This document shows positions 25,026-34,758 of a stretch of DNA of 64,000 nucleotides, piece by piece; position 1 is the stretch's first letter, and the number at the start of each line of letters is the position of its first letter. The notes under the pieces were generated by a model, which saw only the letters and a list, made by a program, of their open reading frames with translations, made no database searches and was not told where the DNA came from. Origin of the DNA: Streptomyces sp. NBC_01750 (GTDB taxonomy: Bacteria; Actinomycetota; Actinomycetes; Streptomycetales; Streptomycetaceae); NCBI RefSeq assembly GCF_035918095.1, contig NZ_CP109137.1, forward strand, positions 248,001 through 312,000, written 5' to 3'. A program made the position numbers and the translations under genes.

Positions 25026-25163
25026 ATGTGCGGGACCAGCCCCGCCTGGTTCGCCCACGAGCACGGCGACACTAGCGCCGACACCACTGGCCGCATCGAG
25101 CGAGCCATGGCCGCCTGCCAGGCCCTGCCCGTTCGCAACCGGTTGATTGCAGCACACCTGTAG
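25026..25163 (+). pseudogene. WhiB-like remnant
   Basis: A 45-codon frame reads SPAWFAHEHGDTSADTTGRI then ERAMAACQALPV, close to the WhiB pattern D-P-x-x-F-F...A-K-x-x-C-x-x-C-P-V. Only one of the two cysteines of the C-x-x-C pair remains (CQALP), and the helical C-terminal part is cut short, so an iron-sulfur cluster could not form. Up to 25389 no other gene is seen. Confidence 0.4.
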
Positions 25164-25389
25164 AGGGGCCCCGACGCGGGCTACATGGACAGGATGGGCC
25201 ACCGGACCCGACAGCCCCTCCCCGAACAGCACACGCCACGAACCCACCGAAAGCCTCGCGCCCGGTGCCAGCTCCATCACAACCGCGGAGCGGCTCGTAC
25301 CGTCGTGCAGCACGGGCACGGAGCGCCCTGCCGCCACGCGCAGTTGGTGCTGCTGCGCCCTCGCATTCATTGGTGGGGCTTGGGGGTTC

Positions 25390-25986
25390 CTAGGCGAGTG
25401 CGTGCTGATGGGCGGCGGCCAGTGGGGTTAGGTCGGGGTCGCCGTATGTTGCGCGCAGCGCGTTGAAGGCGGCGACCTTGTCGTCGCCGAAGCGGCCGAC
25501 AAAGGCGGCGTAGCCGGCGGCTGAGACGAACTTCGGCGGTGTGGTCTTGCTGTGGAACTTGTCCGCGTACATCACCAGCTTCTCCTCGTCTGTCACTGCC
25601 AGGTAATCGGCCGGAGGCAGCGGGAGGTCCTGGCGGACGACATCGTGTTCCGTGAGCCCGACTCCGGTGTGACAGGAGCAGAACCGGCGCAGTGTCTCTG
25701 GGAACCCCTCTTCTTCGAGGATCTCGTGACCGAGCAGCCCGTGTCGTACATAGTTCTTTTCGTCGAGGCGTCCGTACTCGTCGTAAAGGCGGTAGACGCC
25801 GATGTCGTGGAGAAGACAGCCTGCGCGCACCAACTCAGGATCAAGAATGCAGCCCGATCTGGCAATGAGTTGCTCAGCGATGCCCCACACGATCTCGCAG
25901 TGCGTGTAGACGAGGTCGAACGCCTCAACGGTCGGCGCATGCTTGTCATGCAAGGCACGGATTTCTTCCACAGTCGGAATCCTCAT
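25390..25986 (-). CDS. HD-domain phosphohydrolase
   Basis: A 198-residue HD-superfamily protein: the first histidine lies in VYTHCEIVWGIAEQLI, the HD pair in CLLHDIGVYRLYDEYGRLDE, a further histidine in VRHGLLGHEILEEEG and the last in FCSCHTGVGL. This order fits small metal-dependent phosphohydrolases acting on nucleotides or other phosphoesters. A conserved LAVTDEEKLVMYADKFHSKT segment closes the site. The ATG at 25986 gives a normal N terminus (MRIPTVEEIRALHDKHAPT). Its substrate is unknown and the neighbours do not help. Confidence 0.85.
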   Translation of the reverse strand: MRIPTVEEIRALHDKHAPTVEAFDLVYTHCEIVWGIAEQLIARSGCILDPELVRAGCLLHDIGVYRLYDEYGRLDEKNYVRHGLLGHEILEEEGFPETLRRFCSCHTGVGLTEHDVVRQDLPLPPADYLAVTDEEKLVMYADKFHSKTTPPKFVSAAGYAAFVGRFGDDKVAAFNALRATYGDPDLTPLAAAHQHALA

Positions 25987-26276
25987 CCTGGGAGCCTAGT
26001 AACCGTCGCACCGAGCCACCTCCCGGGATCTGAAGATCACGCGAGCGCTTCGCTTCATGCGGTGGTCCCGCCACCAGGCCCTGCACACCTTCTCCAGGGT
26101 GTCGCTTGCGTCTGCCCGGACTTCATCCCGCCGGGCGGCTTGCCCTGTTCAGTGCCCTTGAAGTTCCCGAGTCCAGGACTCCAGGCGGGCTGTCACCGGG
26201 TGTGCCTGCTCCCGTACAGTCCGTGGTGCCAGTGCTCTGTTACGGCCAAGCACAGAGGTTGACCAGGAGAAGAATC

Positions 26277-27608
26277 ATGGACCCCGAAGCCAGTCTCGGC
26301 TCCCTTTCGCACGTTCCCGTAACGGGGCGGCCGGTCCCCGAAGCCGAGCTTGGACTCGTGCAGCGGTGGCGTTCGGGGGGCGGTGAACTGGTCGAGCTGC
26401 TGTCCCAGGTGCGCGAGCGGTTCGGCAGCATCGCCGCGTTCCGCCTCGGGCCGGCCCCCACCGTTCTCGTCACCGACCCGCAGGCGGTCCAGCACATACT
26501 CGCCCGCCACCCGGAGCGGTACGTCAAGCGCTCCCACCGCGCCCGTCTGCTGATCGGCGACGGAGTCCTCGCCGCCACCGGTGCGGCGTGGAAGAGCCAA
26601 CGCCGCTTGTTGCAGTCACAGTTCACCGGTACCGGGATGCGCCGCTACGAACAGCGGATCACTGAGGCTGCCCGGACCACCGCCGGGCGCTGGGGCGGGT
26701 ACGCCCGTACCGGGCAAACCCTCGATGTCGGGCGGGAGATGCGCCGCTTCGCATTGGACGCCATCTGGCGCTCTCTTACCGGGCACCCCCTCGATGACGG
26801 GACCGAGCGCGATCTGGCCGCCGTGGCAGCCGTGACGGCCGCCCTTCCGACGCTGCCCGCTGATGTCACCGACGCCCAGAACGCCGTTGCCGCCGATCTC
26901 GCCCGGATCGATGCGGTCGCCCGGCATGCCATCGAGGCCGCCCGCGGCGGGGCGGTCGGCCCCGACGGTCCAGGCCTGCTGCACGTCCTGATCGACGCCG
27001 CCAACGAGCGCCCCGAGTACACCGACCGGCTGATCCGCGACGAGCTGGTCACCTTGCTCGTGGCTGGGCACGAGACCACCGCCACCACCCTGACCTGGCT
27101 CTACCTGCTCCTCGACCGGGACCCTGGCGCCCGCGAACAAGCTCTCGCCGCCGGCGACGAAGGTTCGGCGCAACGCCGCCAGGCCATCCAGGCTCTGGTC
27201 CACGAGACGCTCCGGCTCTACCCGTCCGCCTGGATCCTGCCCCGCCACGCCACCGAGGACGACACCCTCGCCGGTTACATCGTCGAGGCGGGCACCGACA
27301 TCCTTATCTGCCCGTACCTCACGCACCGCGATCCTGAGCTGTGGCCGGACCCAGAGCACTTCGACCCTCGGCGCTTCACCGCCCCGGACGGCCGACCTGC
27401 CCACCCGGGCGCCTACTTCCCCTTCGGCATCGGTCCCCGCGCCTGCCTCGGTCTGCAATTCGCGCTCCGCGAATCGACGGTCCTGCTCGAACACCTGCTG
27501 CCAGTCCACACCCTGGCCTTCTCCTCCACCCCCACGAAGGCGGCGTACGGCATCACCGTCCGCCCCGACGGTCCCACCCCCGCGACCTTGGAACCGCCAC
27601 GCACCTGA
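26277..27608 (+). CDS. Cytochrome P450
   Basis: A 443-residue P450. The I-helix oxygen-activation motif is LLVAGHETTATTL, the K-helix E-x-x-R is HETLRLYPSAW, the heme loop is FPFGIGPRACLG with the thiolate cysteine, and PDPEHFDPRRF is the preceding meander. No N-terminal membrane anchor is present, as in soluble bacterial enzymes. The sequence resembles CYP4/CYP102-like fatty-acid or terpenoid hydroxylase relatives in its AWILPRHATEDD segment. AGGAGAAG lies upstream of the chosen ATG; the frame opens earlier at 26106. No ferredoxin or biosynthetic partner is adjacent. Confidence 0.9.
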   Translation: MDPEASLGSLSHVPVTGRPVPEAELGLVQRWRSGGGELVELLSQVRERFGSIAAFRLGPAPTVLVTDPQAVQHILARHPERYVKRSHRARLLIGDGVLAATGAAWKSQRRLLQSQFTGTGMRRYEQRITEAARTTAGRWGGYARTGQTLDVGREMRRFALDAIWRSLTGHPLDDGTERDLAAVAAVTAALPTLPADVTDAQNAVAADLARIDAVARHAIEAARGGAVGPDGPGLLHVLIDAANERPEYTDRLIRDELVTLLVAGHETTATTLTWLYLLLDRDPGAREQALAAGDEGSAQRRQAIQALVHETLRLYPSAWILPRHATEDDTLAGYIVEAGTDILICPYLTHRDPELWPDPEHFDPRRFTAPDGRPAHPGAYFPFGIGPRACLGLQFALRESTVLLEHLLPVHTLAFSSTPTKAAYGITVRPDGPTPATLEPPRT

Positions 27609-27849
27609 AGTTGGCCATGGCTGGAACGGCACGGAGAACGGGCAGCACATCCTCAGAAGGGATGGAAAGAGCCCAGCGAGAGGCCGCTACTACGCGTAGT
27701 CATTGTCAGTGGCCCACCGCTGACGACACATCAGTCGGCGGCGTCCATCCGCTCCAGCAGATCTCGCGCAGTGAGGCCACGCGCGAAGGTCTCAGACTTA
27801 ACAGCGGAAGGTCCCGGCCATACATCCAATCGAGCGCAGCATGTCGACG

Positions 27850-28571
27850 ATGCCGTCATGGAGGATTCCACGAACTCCCAGCCGTGGCGGGCGGCGGCTC
27901 ACCTGGAGGAACTCCTGATGGCCACTGGCGTCCTCCCCGCGGTCGACAAGCAGATCTGCTCCTTCCAGCGTTGGTTCGCCGGTCATCTGGCCGGCATCGC
28001 CGACCCCGACCACGTCAGGCGACGTCCCTGTCGGCGCAGCAGGGAGGCGTCGCCAGGGAGATCCAGCGTCGCAGCCGGCTCACTCCGCAGCAGCAGAAAG
28101 TGAACAAGTGGGTCGCCAGCGGCTGCAGGCCATGGCCGCTCAGCGGCGACTCAACGACCTGCCGCTCCACGAATCCAGGGGCCACAGCAACAGCAGCGCG
28201 GCCCTGGTCGTTCGCTCTGACAGTCTCCGGTGCCCCCCATGCGGTCCGCGTGAGGGCACCGGAGACACCCTCGACACGATGGCCGACCCGGACTCCCCAC
28301 GCGATATCTGCCCGGACACAGAGCCGGCCCGTCTCTCCTGGCAGGCCCGCGCGTTGCTGGACCAGCACACCGCTCCGCGCGCGGGCCGGGCACGGGGTGG
28401 GACCGGCATGAGTACCGTCACTCCGGGCTGACGCACCTCGGCGAGACCGGGGCGAGCCTGCTGATGCTGATGGCCAAGTCCCGGCAGAAGAAGCCGGAGA
28501 ACGTCCGCCGCTACTTCAAGCCGTCGCCGGAGGCGATCGGCCGAGGTGACCAGCCTGCTCGCGCCCGGTGA
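27850..28571 (+). pseudogene. Tyrosine recombinase fragments
   Basis: Two pieces of one integrase type remain. At about 27858-28020, HLEELLMATGVLPAVDKQIC and FQRWFAGHLAGIADPDH match the N-terminal helical domain. At about 28400-28571, [20 protein letters not shown] and [17 protein letters not shown] match the C-terminal catalytic end, including the RHS arginine and the tyrosine of RRYFKPS. The central part is eroded and frames change, so it is not functional. Confidence 0.55.
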
Positions 28572-28821
28572 CCACAGCCGCTGAGACGGGCACCAAAGCC
28601 CTGGAGTCCGCTTGGCCGGACCCACGCAAGAAGCCGGCGCACAGGGCGACACGGCTGGACTCGTTCGGGGGCGTCGGTCCTGGCGGTCACCTTGATCACG
28701 AGCTTCTTCGCCCTATGCCGAACTGTAATGGTTGCCGCTACAACCAAGATCCCGGGATGTCCGTCAGTTGTATGAGCGCGGACAACGGATCCGTGACCTC
28801 CAGGTCTCTTGAGGAACTTTT

Positions 28822-29691
28822 TTGGAACTGCACGAAGCACAGCGTGAGCCGGAGGCGCCGCCGGCTCCAGAGCCCGCGGCACCGGAGTCGGCGGCCGCGA
28901 AGCCCGTCGTGTCGACGGCAATTGAGGACGCGTCGGCCGCCGATGGAGCCGCGCCGATACGGCCGTCTGCGCGCCACCGTGGGCGGACCGCGGTGCTCCT
29001 TGCCGTCGCCGCGGTGATCGGCGTCAGCGCTGGGACGGCCGTCGGCTACCAGGTCCAGGCCGACCGGCCGCCTACGCCGCTGCCCGCCCTGAACCAACCG
29101 GGACTTGCCTACCCGGCCGAGCCGTTGCCCGGGGACAAGGTCCCGGAGCCGCTCAGTGCCGCCGAGGACCGCGGAGTCAAGACGGACGGTGACCTGCGAA
29201 AGCTTCTGCTGGCCACGCCGAAGGCCGCACGCACCCTCGTGCCCTGGGGGGCGGTGGACGGCTGGCCGGACACCGCAGCGTACTCGCGGCAATTCGATCG
29301 CCCTGCCGGCGCTTTCGCGCACTTCACTGAAGAGGACCTGCGCCGAATCGCCGCGGTGGCCTGGATGCAGGGCGAAAACAAAGAGACGAACATCGGCCTC
29401 GTCCAGTTCCGGTCCGGCAAGGCCGCCATGGACCATGCCAAGGCTCAGCAGGGACACATGCTGGACGCCGGCTCCGCGGGGGATGACGGCGACCCGCTCA
29501 AGGGGAGCGGCAATGGCCGCTACTACCTCTACCCCGTCGAGCGGAAGGCCGGGTTCATGCCCCGGTACCGGGCCCAGGCCATCTTCCAACGCGGCGACAT
29601 CATGGTCGACATCAACATCATCGACACCAAGCGGATCAGCAAGAACGAGATCCGCTCGCTGGCCGAGCGACAGCTGGAGCGTCTGTCTTGA
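28822..29691 (+). CDS. Membrane-anchored protein, first of three paralogs
   Basis: A 289-residue protein: an acidic, Pro/Ala-rich cytosolic tail of about 50 residues, a single helix (AVLLAVAAVIGVSAGTAVGY near residues 57-77), then an extracellular domain that starts with the motif DGDLRKLLLATPKAARTL. GAGGAA precedes the TTG start. The stop overlaps the TTG start of the next gene (TTGA). The same DLRKLLL-type motif appears in the two following genes, so the three are diverged paralogs. I know no function for the family. Confidence 0.75.
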   Translation: MELHEAQREPEAPPAPEPAAPESAAAKPVVSTAIEDASAADGAAPIRPSARHRGRTAVLLAVAAVIGVSAGTAVGYQVQADRPPTPLPALNQPGLAYPAEPLPGDKVPEPLSAAEDRGVKTDGDLRKLLLATPKAARTLVPWGAVDGWPDTAAYSRQFDRPAGAFAHFTEEDLRRIAAVAWMQGENKETNIGLVQFRSGKAAMDHAKAQQGHMLDAGSAGDDGDPLKGSGNGRYYLYPVERKAGFMPRYRAQAIFQRGDIMVDINIIDTKRISKNEIRSLAERQLERLS

Positions 29692-30452
29692 GATCCGTAC
29701 TGACCGGTGTGGTGCTGCCGGCCCTGCTCGTCCTGGGCTCGGTGGGCGGCGCCGCCGCGTACACCGCGGTCACCGTCGACGGCGCCGACCGCACCGTCCC
29801 CGCGACCCTGTGGGCCAAGCCTGCGAAGGAGCCGGCCAAGGACCCGGCCGTGGAGGCCTGGCGGGGGCGGGCCTCCACCCCGCTCAGCAAGCTGCTGCTG
29901 CCGGTCCCGGACGGCTACCGTCTCGGACCCGACGTGGACGAGTACGGCAATGACGCCGAGCTGAGCGCCAAGCAGGCAACCGCCCTGATGAAGGGGTGGG
30001 GCCGCGGTCTGTCCGGCAAGGAGCGCCGCGACTACGAGAGGCAGGTGAAAAAGCTGGGTCTCCAGGGCATCGCCATTCGCTCCTACGCCACGGAGGGCGG
30101 CGTGTACGAGAACGACGTCATCGTCACCATCCAAATCGTCCGGATGAGGAACAAGGCCCAGGTACGGAAGGCGTTCGGACTCCAGACGGGGCTGGGGGGT
30201 CTGTTGGACCTTCCGAAGGGGCCGAAGATCAAGGGCCACAGGAACTCGGCCTGTTTCCTCGCCCCGGAGGTGAAGGGCGACCGAGCCGGCGAGGACGAGA
30301 AGGAGATCGACCGGATGCAGTGCTTCGCGTATGACTCTGAACTGCTGGTGAGCATCGGCGCGGAGGGTGTGCCGCCGATCGACGAGGGTGCTGTCGCTGA
30401 CCTCGTGCAGGAGCAGTTGGACCACATCGCCTCGCCGGGAGAGTACGTATGA
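29688..30452 (+). CDS. Secreted or anchored protein, second paralog
   Basis: A 254-residue protein with an N-terminal hydrophobic segment (VLTGVVLPALLVLGSVGGAA) and an extracellular domain opening with TPLSKLLLPVPDGYRLGPD, the counterpart of the DLRKLLL motif. A cysteine pair (NSACFLAPEV and RMQCFAYDSE) may form a disulfide. The start is a TTG inside the preceding stop, with GGAG upstream, so translation depends on the upstream gene. Its own stop overlaps the next start (ATGA). Confidence 0.7.
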   Translation: MRSVLTGVVLPALLVLGSVGGAAAYTAVTVDGADRTVPATLWAKPAKEPAKDPAVEAWRGRASTPLSKLLLPVPDGYRLGPDVDEYGNDAELSAKQATALMKGWGRGLSGKERRDYERQVKKLGLQGIAIRSYATEGGVYENDVIVTIQIVRMRNKAQVRKAFGLQTGLGGLLDLPKGPKIKGHRNSACFLAPEVKGDRAGEDEKEIDRMQCFAYDSELLVSIGAEGVPPIDEGAVADLVQEQLDHIASPGEYV

Positions 30453-31381
30453 CCGAGCAGATCACGCAGGCGGACCAGCCGGTGAAGGCCAAGGAGCTCC
30501 CAGAGACGGCGCAGCCTGTCGAGGCCGAGCAGCCTGCGGAGTGCGAGCCGAACGCCGAACCCGAGCCGACCGTGGAGGCTGAGACGGCACAGCCCGCCGC
30601 CCCCGGTAAGCCACCGCTGAACCGTCGCGTCCTGCGGGTCGTCGCGCCCTGGACCGCAGCCGTGATCGTCTGCGCCGGGCTCGGCGCCGGTACGGCGTTC
30701 GGGATCACCTCCATGGAGCGGTCGGACGTGCCCGGCCTCGCCACCGAGAGCGACGGTCGCTGGGACTACCCGCGCCTCTCGCTGCCTGCCCTTCCCAAGG
30801 GGAGCCCGCGCCCTTTCACCTTCGGCAACCGGCATGAGATCCACCACGCCGACCTGAGGAAACTTCTGCTGCCCGCGCCGGCCGGCGCCACCGTCGACAA
30901 AAAGCTGACCGGTGACTGGGTAAGCAGCGCCCAGTACCTCTCCGAGTACGGGGATCTCCGCCACGCCGACATCCAGCAGGCCCTGGACGACTGCGCGGTT
31001 CGGCAGATCGCGGCCCGTGGCTGGACCATGCCCGACGGCACCGCCTCGCGTGTCTATCTCCTCCGGTTCGACTCGGCCGGCATGGCGCAAGCGTTCAAGG
31101 ACATGGAGATCGGAGTCGGGCTGTCGCCCGACGCGACGCTGAAGACCGCGCCGGGCGAGGTCGGGATCGACGAGGAGTGGGAGATGGCCACCCGGGCCGA
31201 CGGGCAGTCATTGGTGTCCCTCTACACCGAGGCGAAGCCCTTCGGGCCCGAACACACCCGGCAGGCGTACATCCAGGCAGGTGACACGCTCGCCTTGATC
31301 ATCCACGCCAGAAAGGGCGAGGTCGCCCCAACTGTCCCCTTCCACCAGACAGTCGTCCTGCAGAACCAGCTGTTGAGTTGA
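30449..31381 (+). CDS. Membrane-anchored protein, third paralog
   Basis: A 310-residue protein: a long Glu/Pro/Ala-rich cytosolic tail (about 50 residues), a single helix (APWTAAVIVCAGLGAGTAFG), and an extracellular domain with HHADLRKLLLPAPAGATVDK. The ATG overlaps the previous stop by the ATGA arrangement and GGGAGAG lies upstream. With its two neighbours it forms a tightly coupled operon. Acidic tails on the cytosolic side of the first and third proteins hint at a partner there. Confidence 0.75.
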   Translation: MTEQITQADQPVKAKELPETAQPVEAEQPAECEPNAEPEPTVEAETAQPAAPGKPPLNRRVLRVVAPWTAAVIVCAGLGAGTAFGITSMERSDVPGLATESDGRWDYPRLSLPALPKGSPRPFTFGNRHEIHHADLRKLLLPAPAGATVDKKLTGDWVSSAQYLSEYGDLRHADIQQALDDCAVRQIAARGWTMPDGTASRVYLLRFDSAGMAQAFKDMEIGVGLSPDATLKTAPGEVGIDEEWEMATRADGQSLVSLYTEAKPFGPEHTRQAYIQAGDTLALIIHARKGEVAPTVPFHQTVVLQNQLLS

Positions 31382-31548
31382 CCTCGCTGAGCGGGCCTGG
31401 CCACCGCCAATCAAGCTCAGGTCCGGCCCGTTCTGCCGTCACGGCGCGTCTATATCTTGAGCCCTGTCCACGGTCTGCAGACGCGACAGGCGGTCGGAGG
31501 GTGCTCAGGGATGCAGTGCGGGCCGGGCGGGGTGTGGGCGCCGCCGCG

Positions 31549-31770
31549 GGCGGGTGTGCGTCGACTCCGGGTACGGACGGGGGCGATCGGCGCGACGGCC
31601 AGAGCTACGCCGAAGACCGGACGCACCCCGTGCTCGATCGCGGCCTTGGCGAAGCGCACGGCGCCGGTGACGGTATCCCGGTCGGTGAGCGCCAGCGTGC
31701 TCAAGCCGCCTTCGGCCGCCCGCTGAACCAGATCGAGCGGGTGCGAGGCGCCGTATGGCGGGCCGTCGTG
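31549..31770 (-). pseudogene. DNA polymerase III alpha (DnaE2-type) PHP remnant
   Basis: YGASHPLDLVQRAAEGGLST followed by LALTDRDTVTGAVRFAKAAI and HGVRPVFGVALAVAP is the start of the PHP domain of DnaE-type polymerases, closest to the error-prone DnaE2. Only about 70 codons survive; the polymerase domains are absent. The rest of 31382-32125 has no gene I recognise. Confidence 0.6.
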
Positions 31771-32125
31771 GTCACCAACACGGAGGCGGGTCGGACGGGG
31801 TGCCCCGGCTGAGGCTTCTGCTGCTGTTCGGCTGCCCACGTGTCGACGCCGACCCGGACCGCAAGGAGGCTCAACACCACGCTTCCTACAGCCTGGCCCG
31901 CGGAACGGGGTTGTGACACAGCTTCCGAGGGAAGAAGGGTGACCGCTGTCTACGACAACCAGCTGCATCGTGGCCGATGTCAGCAGGAGTGACGTGTGCT
32001 CCGCAGACGCGGAATCGTCAGGACAGTGGGCCGTTTGCAGCGAGCCGCGGTCTCGGGCACGACGGTGAGCGACAGCTACGGTTCATTCGGCCGGATGGAG
32101 CTGGTCACCCGCAACCAACCGTGCT

Positions 32126-32314
32126 TCATCGTCGCTCCAGGAAGCCCGCGACGGCCAGCAACAACAGGACGGCGCCCGAGAAGACGCCAGCACCAGTGAG
32201 CACAGCGTGAGCAGGGTTTGCCCCACCGAGCCATGACAGCGCACCGCCGACCACGCCGATGACAACGGCGAGTTGCAGCATCAATGCAAGCCAGATGAGC
32301 CGGATCCCATGCAT
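32126..32314 (-). CDS. Small two-helix membrane protein
   Basis: A 62-residue protein, MHGIRLIWLALMLQLAVVIG then a loop and AVLTGAGVFSGAVLLLLAVA, ending GFLERR. GGGGA is placed six bases before the ATG at 32314. It resembles the many small double-helix membrane proteins of streptomycetes. No function is known. Confidence 0.65.
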   Translation of the reverse strand: MHGIRLIWLALMLQLAVVIGVVGGALSWLGGANPAHAVLTGAGVFSGAVLLLLAVAGFLERR

Positions 32315-32486
32315 TTCCCCAGTCCTTTCCTCGAACCGACATCGCCTTACAGGGCGAGCTACCAGGAAAGGGCGGTGGCACCGAGTGTTCAACGGAATGA
32401 AGACGGGTCCGGTCTCATCCGTTTGACGACGCCCGCCGTGGGACAGTGTGGGACAGGATGCATACGGCGTCGGACACGGTGGGAAG

Positions 32487-33698
32487 GTGTGGGAGTTGAC
32501 TCCACTGTCGCCAGAGGACGGCAGCAGTCAGGTAGATCTGCACCCGGACCCGGATGCGGTCACCAGCGTATCGGAGCTCGGTTACCAATTGCGCTTGTTG
32601 CGCCTTTCGGCCGGCGCGCCCACCTTGCGCCTGATGGCGACCTCAGCCGCTCAACGTGGCGTTTCCCTTCCCCGCAGCACCATTGGCAACGCCGTTTCCG
32701 GTCGACACCTGCCCAGCCTCGACACTGTCCTGACGTTCGCATCGGTATGCGGATGCCCTACGGATGAGTTGAGCCGCTGGCGAGCCGCCTGGCAACGCGC
32801 GTACGCCAGGCGTTACATGCGACACGTGGACCCTTCGCCGGTGGCCACACCACCTGCCATGCCAGAGGGCGATGACAGGGCAGTTGATGCTCTCCTTGCC
32901 GCGCAGATTTCTGCCCTGCCCCTGGCCCAGTCCGTCCAGCGACTAACAGCAATGGATCCGCACCAGGCTGCCCTGATCCTCACTGGACTGGGGGCAAGAC
33001 CGGCTTCTACTCGTCTGGCGTTGATGCAGGAAGAGCGCACCAGAATGATTCTGGTGATGATGCCGCCGCCAGTTGCTGCGGAGTGCATGGAGCACATGGA
33101 CGATGACAGGGTTCTGCTGCTGCTGTCGGACATGGCCGAGGATGCTGCGGCTGCTCGCATAGCCGGACTGGCCCAACCTACCGTCGCCCGTCTCCTTACC
33201 CGCATGGGCGTCCAGAAGGCCGCCACGATCGTGCAGTTCATGCGCGGGGGCGCGGTTCGACTGCCCGACCAACTCAGCGACGATTTCACGCTACGGCTGC
33301 TGCAAGCCATGGAGGTTGAGATAGCGGCCCGAGTACCGGTAGGAGGGGACCGACTTCAACGACTTTTGAACTCTGCCGATGCCCGATGGGCCGTCGACGT
33401 ACTCGACGCGATGGCGCCGGGTCGGACGTTCGTGCACTTTGAACGTATGCCCGAAAAGCGGCGTAACGAACTGTTCTGCATGATCAAACCGGAACATCTC
33501 GGCGAAATCATCGTACTGATCGAGCCCGAGGAACCCCGTTATTGGTACTGGCTGGCAGGGATCGGCGAAGAGAGGGTAACCGAGGCACTGGACGCAATGG
33601 ATCCCACCCATGCCGCCCGGGCACTCGAGGTCGCCCGATACAGATGGCCTACGCTTCCCGGCCCGCCGGGTCACGAAAGCCGTACCTCAACTGCATGA
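32487..33698 (+). CDS. HTH protein with MgtE_N-like helical repeats
   Basis: About 403 residues. Residues 20-100 are an XRE-like DNA-binding domain (LGYQLRLLRLSAGAPTLRLM, VSLPRSTIGNAVSGRHLPSL). A linker follows, and residues 130-400 consist of short helical repeats of the MgtE intracellular type: MDPHQAALILTGLGARPA, PPVAAECMEHMDDDRVLLLL, LAQPTVARLLTRMGVQKAAT, MPEKRRNELFCMIKPEH and ALDAMDPTHAARALEVARY. In MgtE this repeat senses Mg2+; here no channel is attached. The start is uncertain (GTG at 32448 or 32487). It could be a cation- or partner-responsive regulator. Confidence 0.65.
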   Translation: MWELTPLSPEDGSSQVDLHPDPDAVTSVSELGYQLRLLRLSAGAPTLRLMATSAAQRGVSLPRSTIGNAVSGRHLPSLDTVLTFASVCGCPTDELSRWRAAWQRAYARRYMRHVDPSPVATPPAMPEGDDRAVDALLAAQISALPLAQSVQRLTAMDPHQAALILTGLGARPASTRLALMQEERTRMILVMMPPPVAAECMEHMDDDRVLLLLSDMAEDAAAARIAGLAQPTVARLLTRMGVQKAATIVQFMRGGAVRLPDQLSDDFTLRLLQAMEVEIAARVPVGGDRLQRLLNSADARWAVDVLDAMAPGRTFVHFERMPEKRRNELFCMIKPEHLGEIIVLIEPEEPRYWYWLAGIGEERVTEALDAMDPTHAARALEVARYRWPTLPGPPGHESRTSTA

Positions 33699-33701
33699 GC
33701 A

Positions 33702-34010
33702 TCACCCTGGGGGTGGGACGGTGTGGCTGGCGTATCCGGTCGGCCACTTCCCGCTCGCGAGGTCGGTGTGGTGCTCGGTGGTTATCTCCCAGGTGGCGAG
33801 CGGGAGATCGACCGAACCGGGCGGCGGGTGGATCCGCGTGTTGTGGCCGATGCGGACCAGGTCGACGGCCAGGCGCACGCGGTAGTCGGCCGCGCTGTCG
33901 GCCTTGAGCTGCTCGTCCAGGGCGGCGGCCCACCGCATCAGCGGCCGCTTCTCGCTGGCCTGCGGCCCGTACGGCCAAGGGTGTTGGAGTACCCCGCTGT
34001 CCGCGTTGGC
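33702..34010 (-). pseudogene. Unrecognised protein, 5' truncated
   Basis: About 100 codons with good coding bias: LMRWAAALDEQLKADSAADY, VRLAVDLVRIGHNTRIHPPP and LPLATWEITTEHHTDLASGK, ending HTVPPPG. Coding character stops near 34010 where an alcohol dehydrogenase fragment starts on the other strand. I do not recognise the family. Confidence 0.4.
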
Positions 34011-34470
34011 GCCCCCGCGCGGGTGATCGCCCTGGACGTGGCACCGGCCAAGCTCGAGCTGGTCTCTCGAGGTCGGGGCCCACGAGGCCGTGGTCTCCGA
34101 CGCCTCGGCCGCCGCCAAGGTCCGCGAACTCACCGCCGGGCTGGGTGCCGAGGCCGTCTTCGACTTCGTCGGCGCCCCGCCCCCCGTTGCCACCGCGGGC
34201 GCGTGCGTGGCGATCGAGGGCGAGATCAGCCTTGTCGGCATCGGCGGCGGAGCCCTGCCGGTCGGCTTCGGCCTGCTACCGCACGAGGTGTCCGTCAGCG
34301 CGCCGTACTGGGGGTCGCGCTCAGAGCTGATCGAGGTACTCAACCTGGCGCGGGCCGGAGCGGTCCAGGCGCACGTGGAGACGTACCCGATCGATGAAGC
34401 ACCCCTGGTCTACGAGCGGCTGCACAAGGGCCGGATCAACGGACGCGCTGTCATCCTGCCCCACGGCTGA
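34011..34470 (+). pseudogene. Zinc-type alcohol dehydrogenase, C-terminal fragment
   Basis: The frame ARVIALDVAPAKLEL breaks and the neighbouring frame continues EVGAHEAVVSDASAAAKVRE, LTAGLGAEAVFDFVGAPP, LVGIGGGALPVGFG and RLHKGRINGRAVILPHG. This is the NAD-binding half of a medium-chain alcohol dehydrogenase with one frameshift at about 34070. The catalytic zinc domain is missing at the 34010 junction. Nothing is recognised from 34471 to the acyl-CoA synthetase. Confidence 0.65.
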
Positions 34471-34758
34471 ACCGATGGCGCGCGGCGGCCCTGTGACCGG
34501 CTGCCCGGAACTCCATGCGGGGTTGCCGCGTGTGGTGGCGGGGCGCTGCGTGTCACCCGGCGGAGCGGCCCCCGGTCGCGCCCGGCTGCACAGGACGCGC
34601 CACGGGACCGAAGACCGTGCGGTCACGGCGTCGGGCAGCTAGAACCGGCTTCAAGGACCGAAACCGGCATCGATGTCCGGCGCCGGCGGGATCATGGAAC
34701 GCGAACTGCGTCCGCGCTCCCCGTGCAGCGGCGGGGCTGAGATCAGAGGAGTACGACA

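Noticed and set aside
26616-27650. 344-codon minus-strand open frame over the P450 gene
   Set aside because: Antisense shadow of a P450 with all heme and I-helix motifs.
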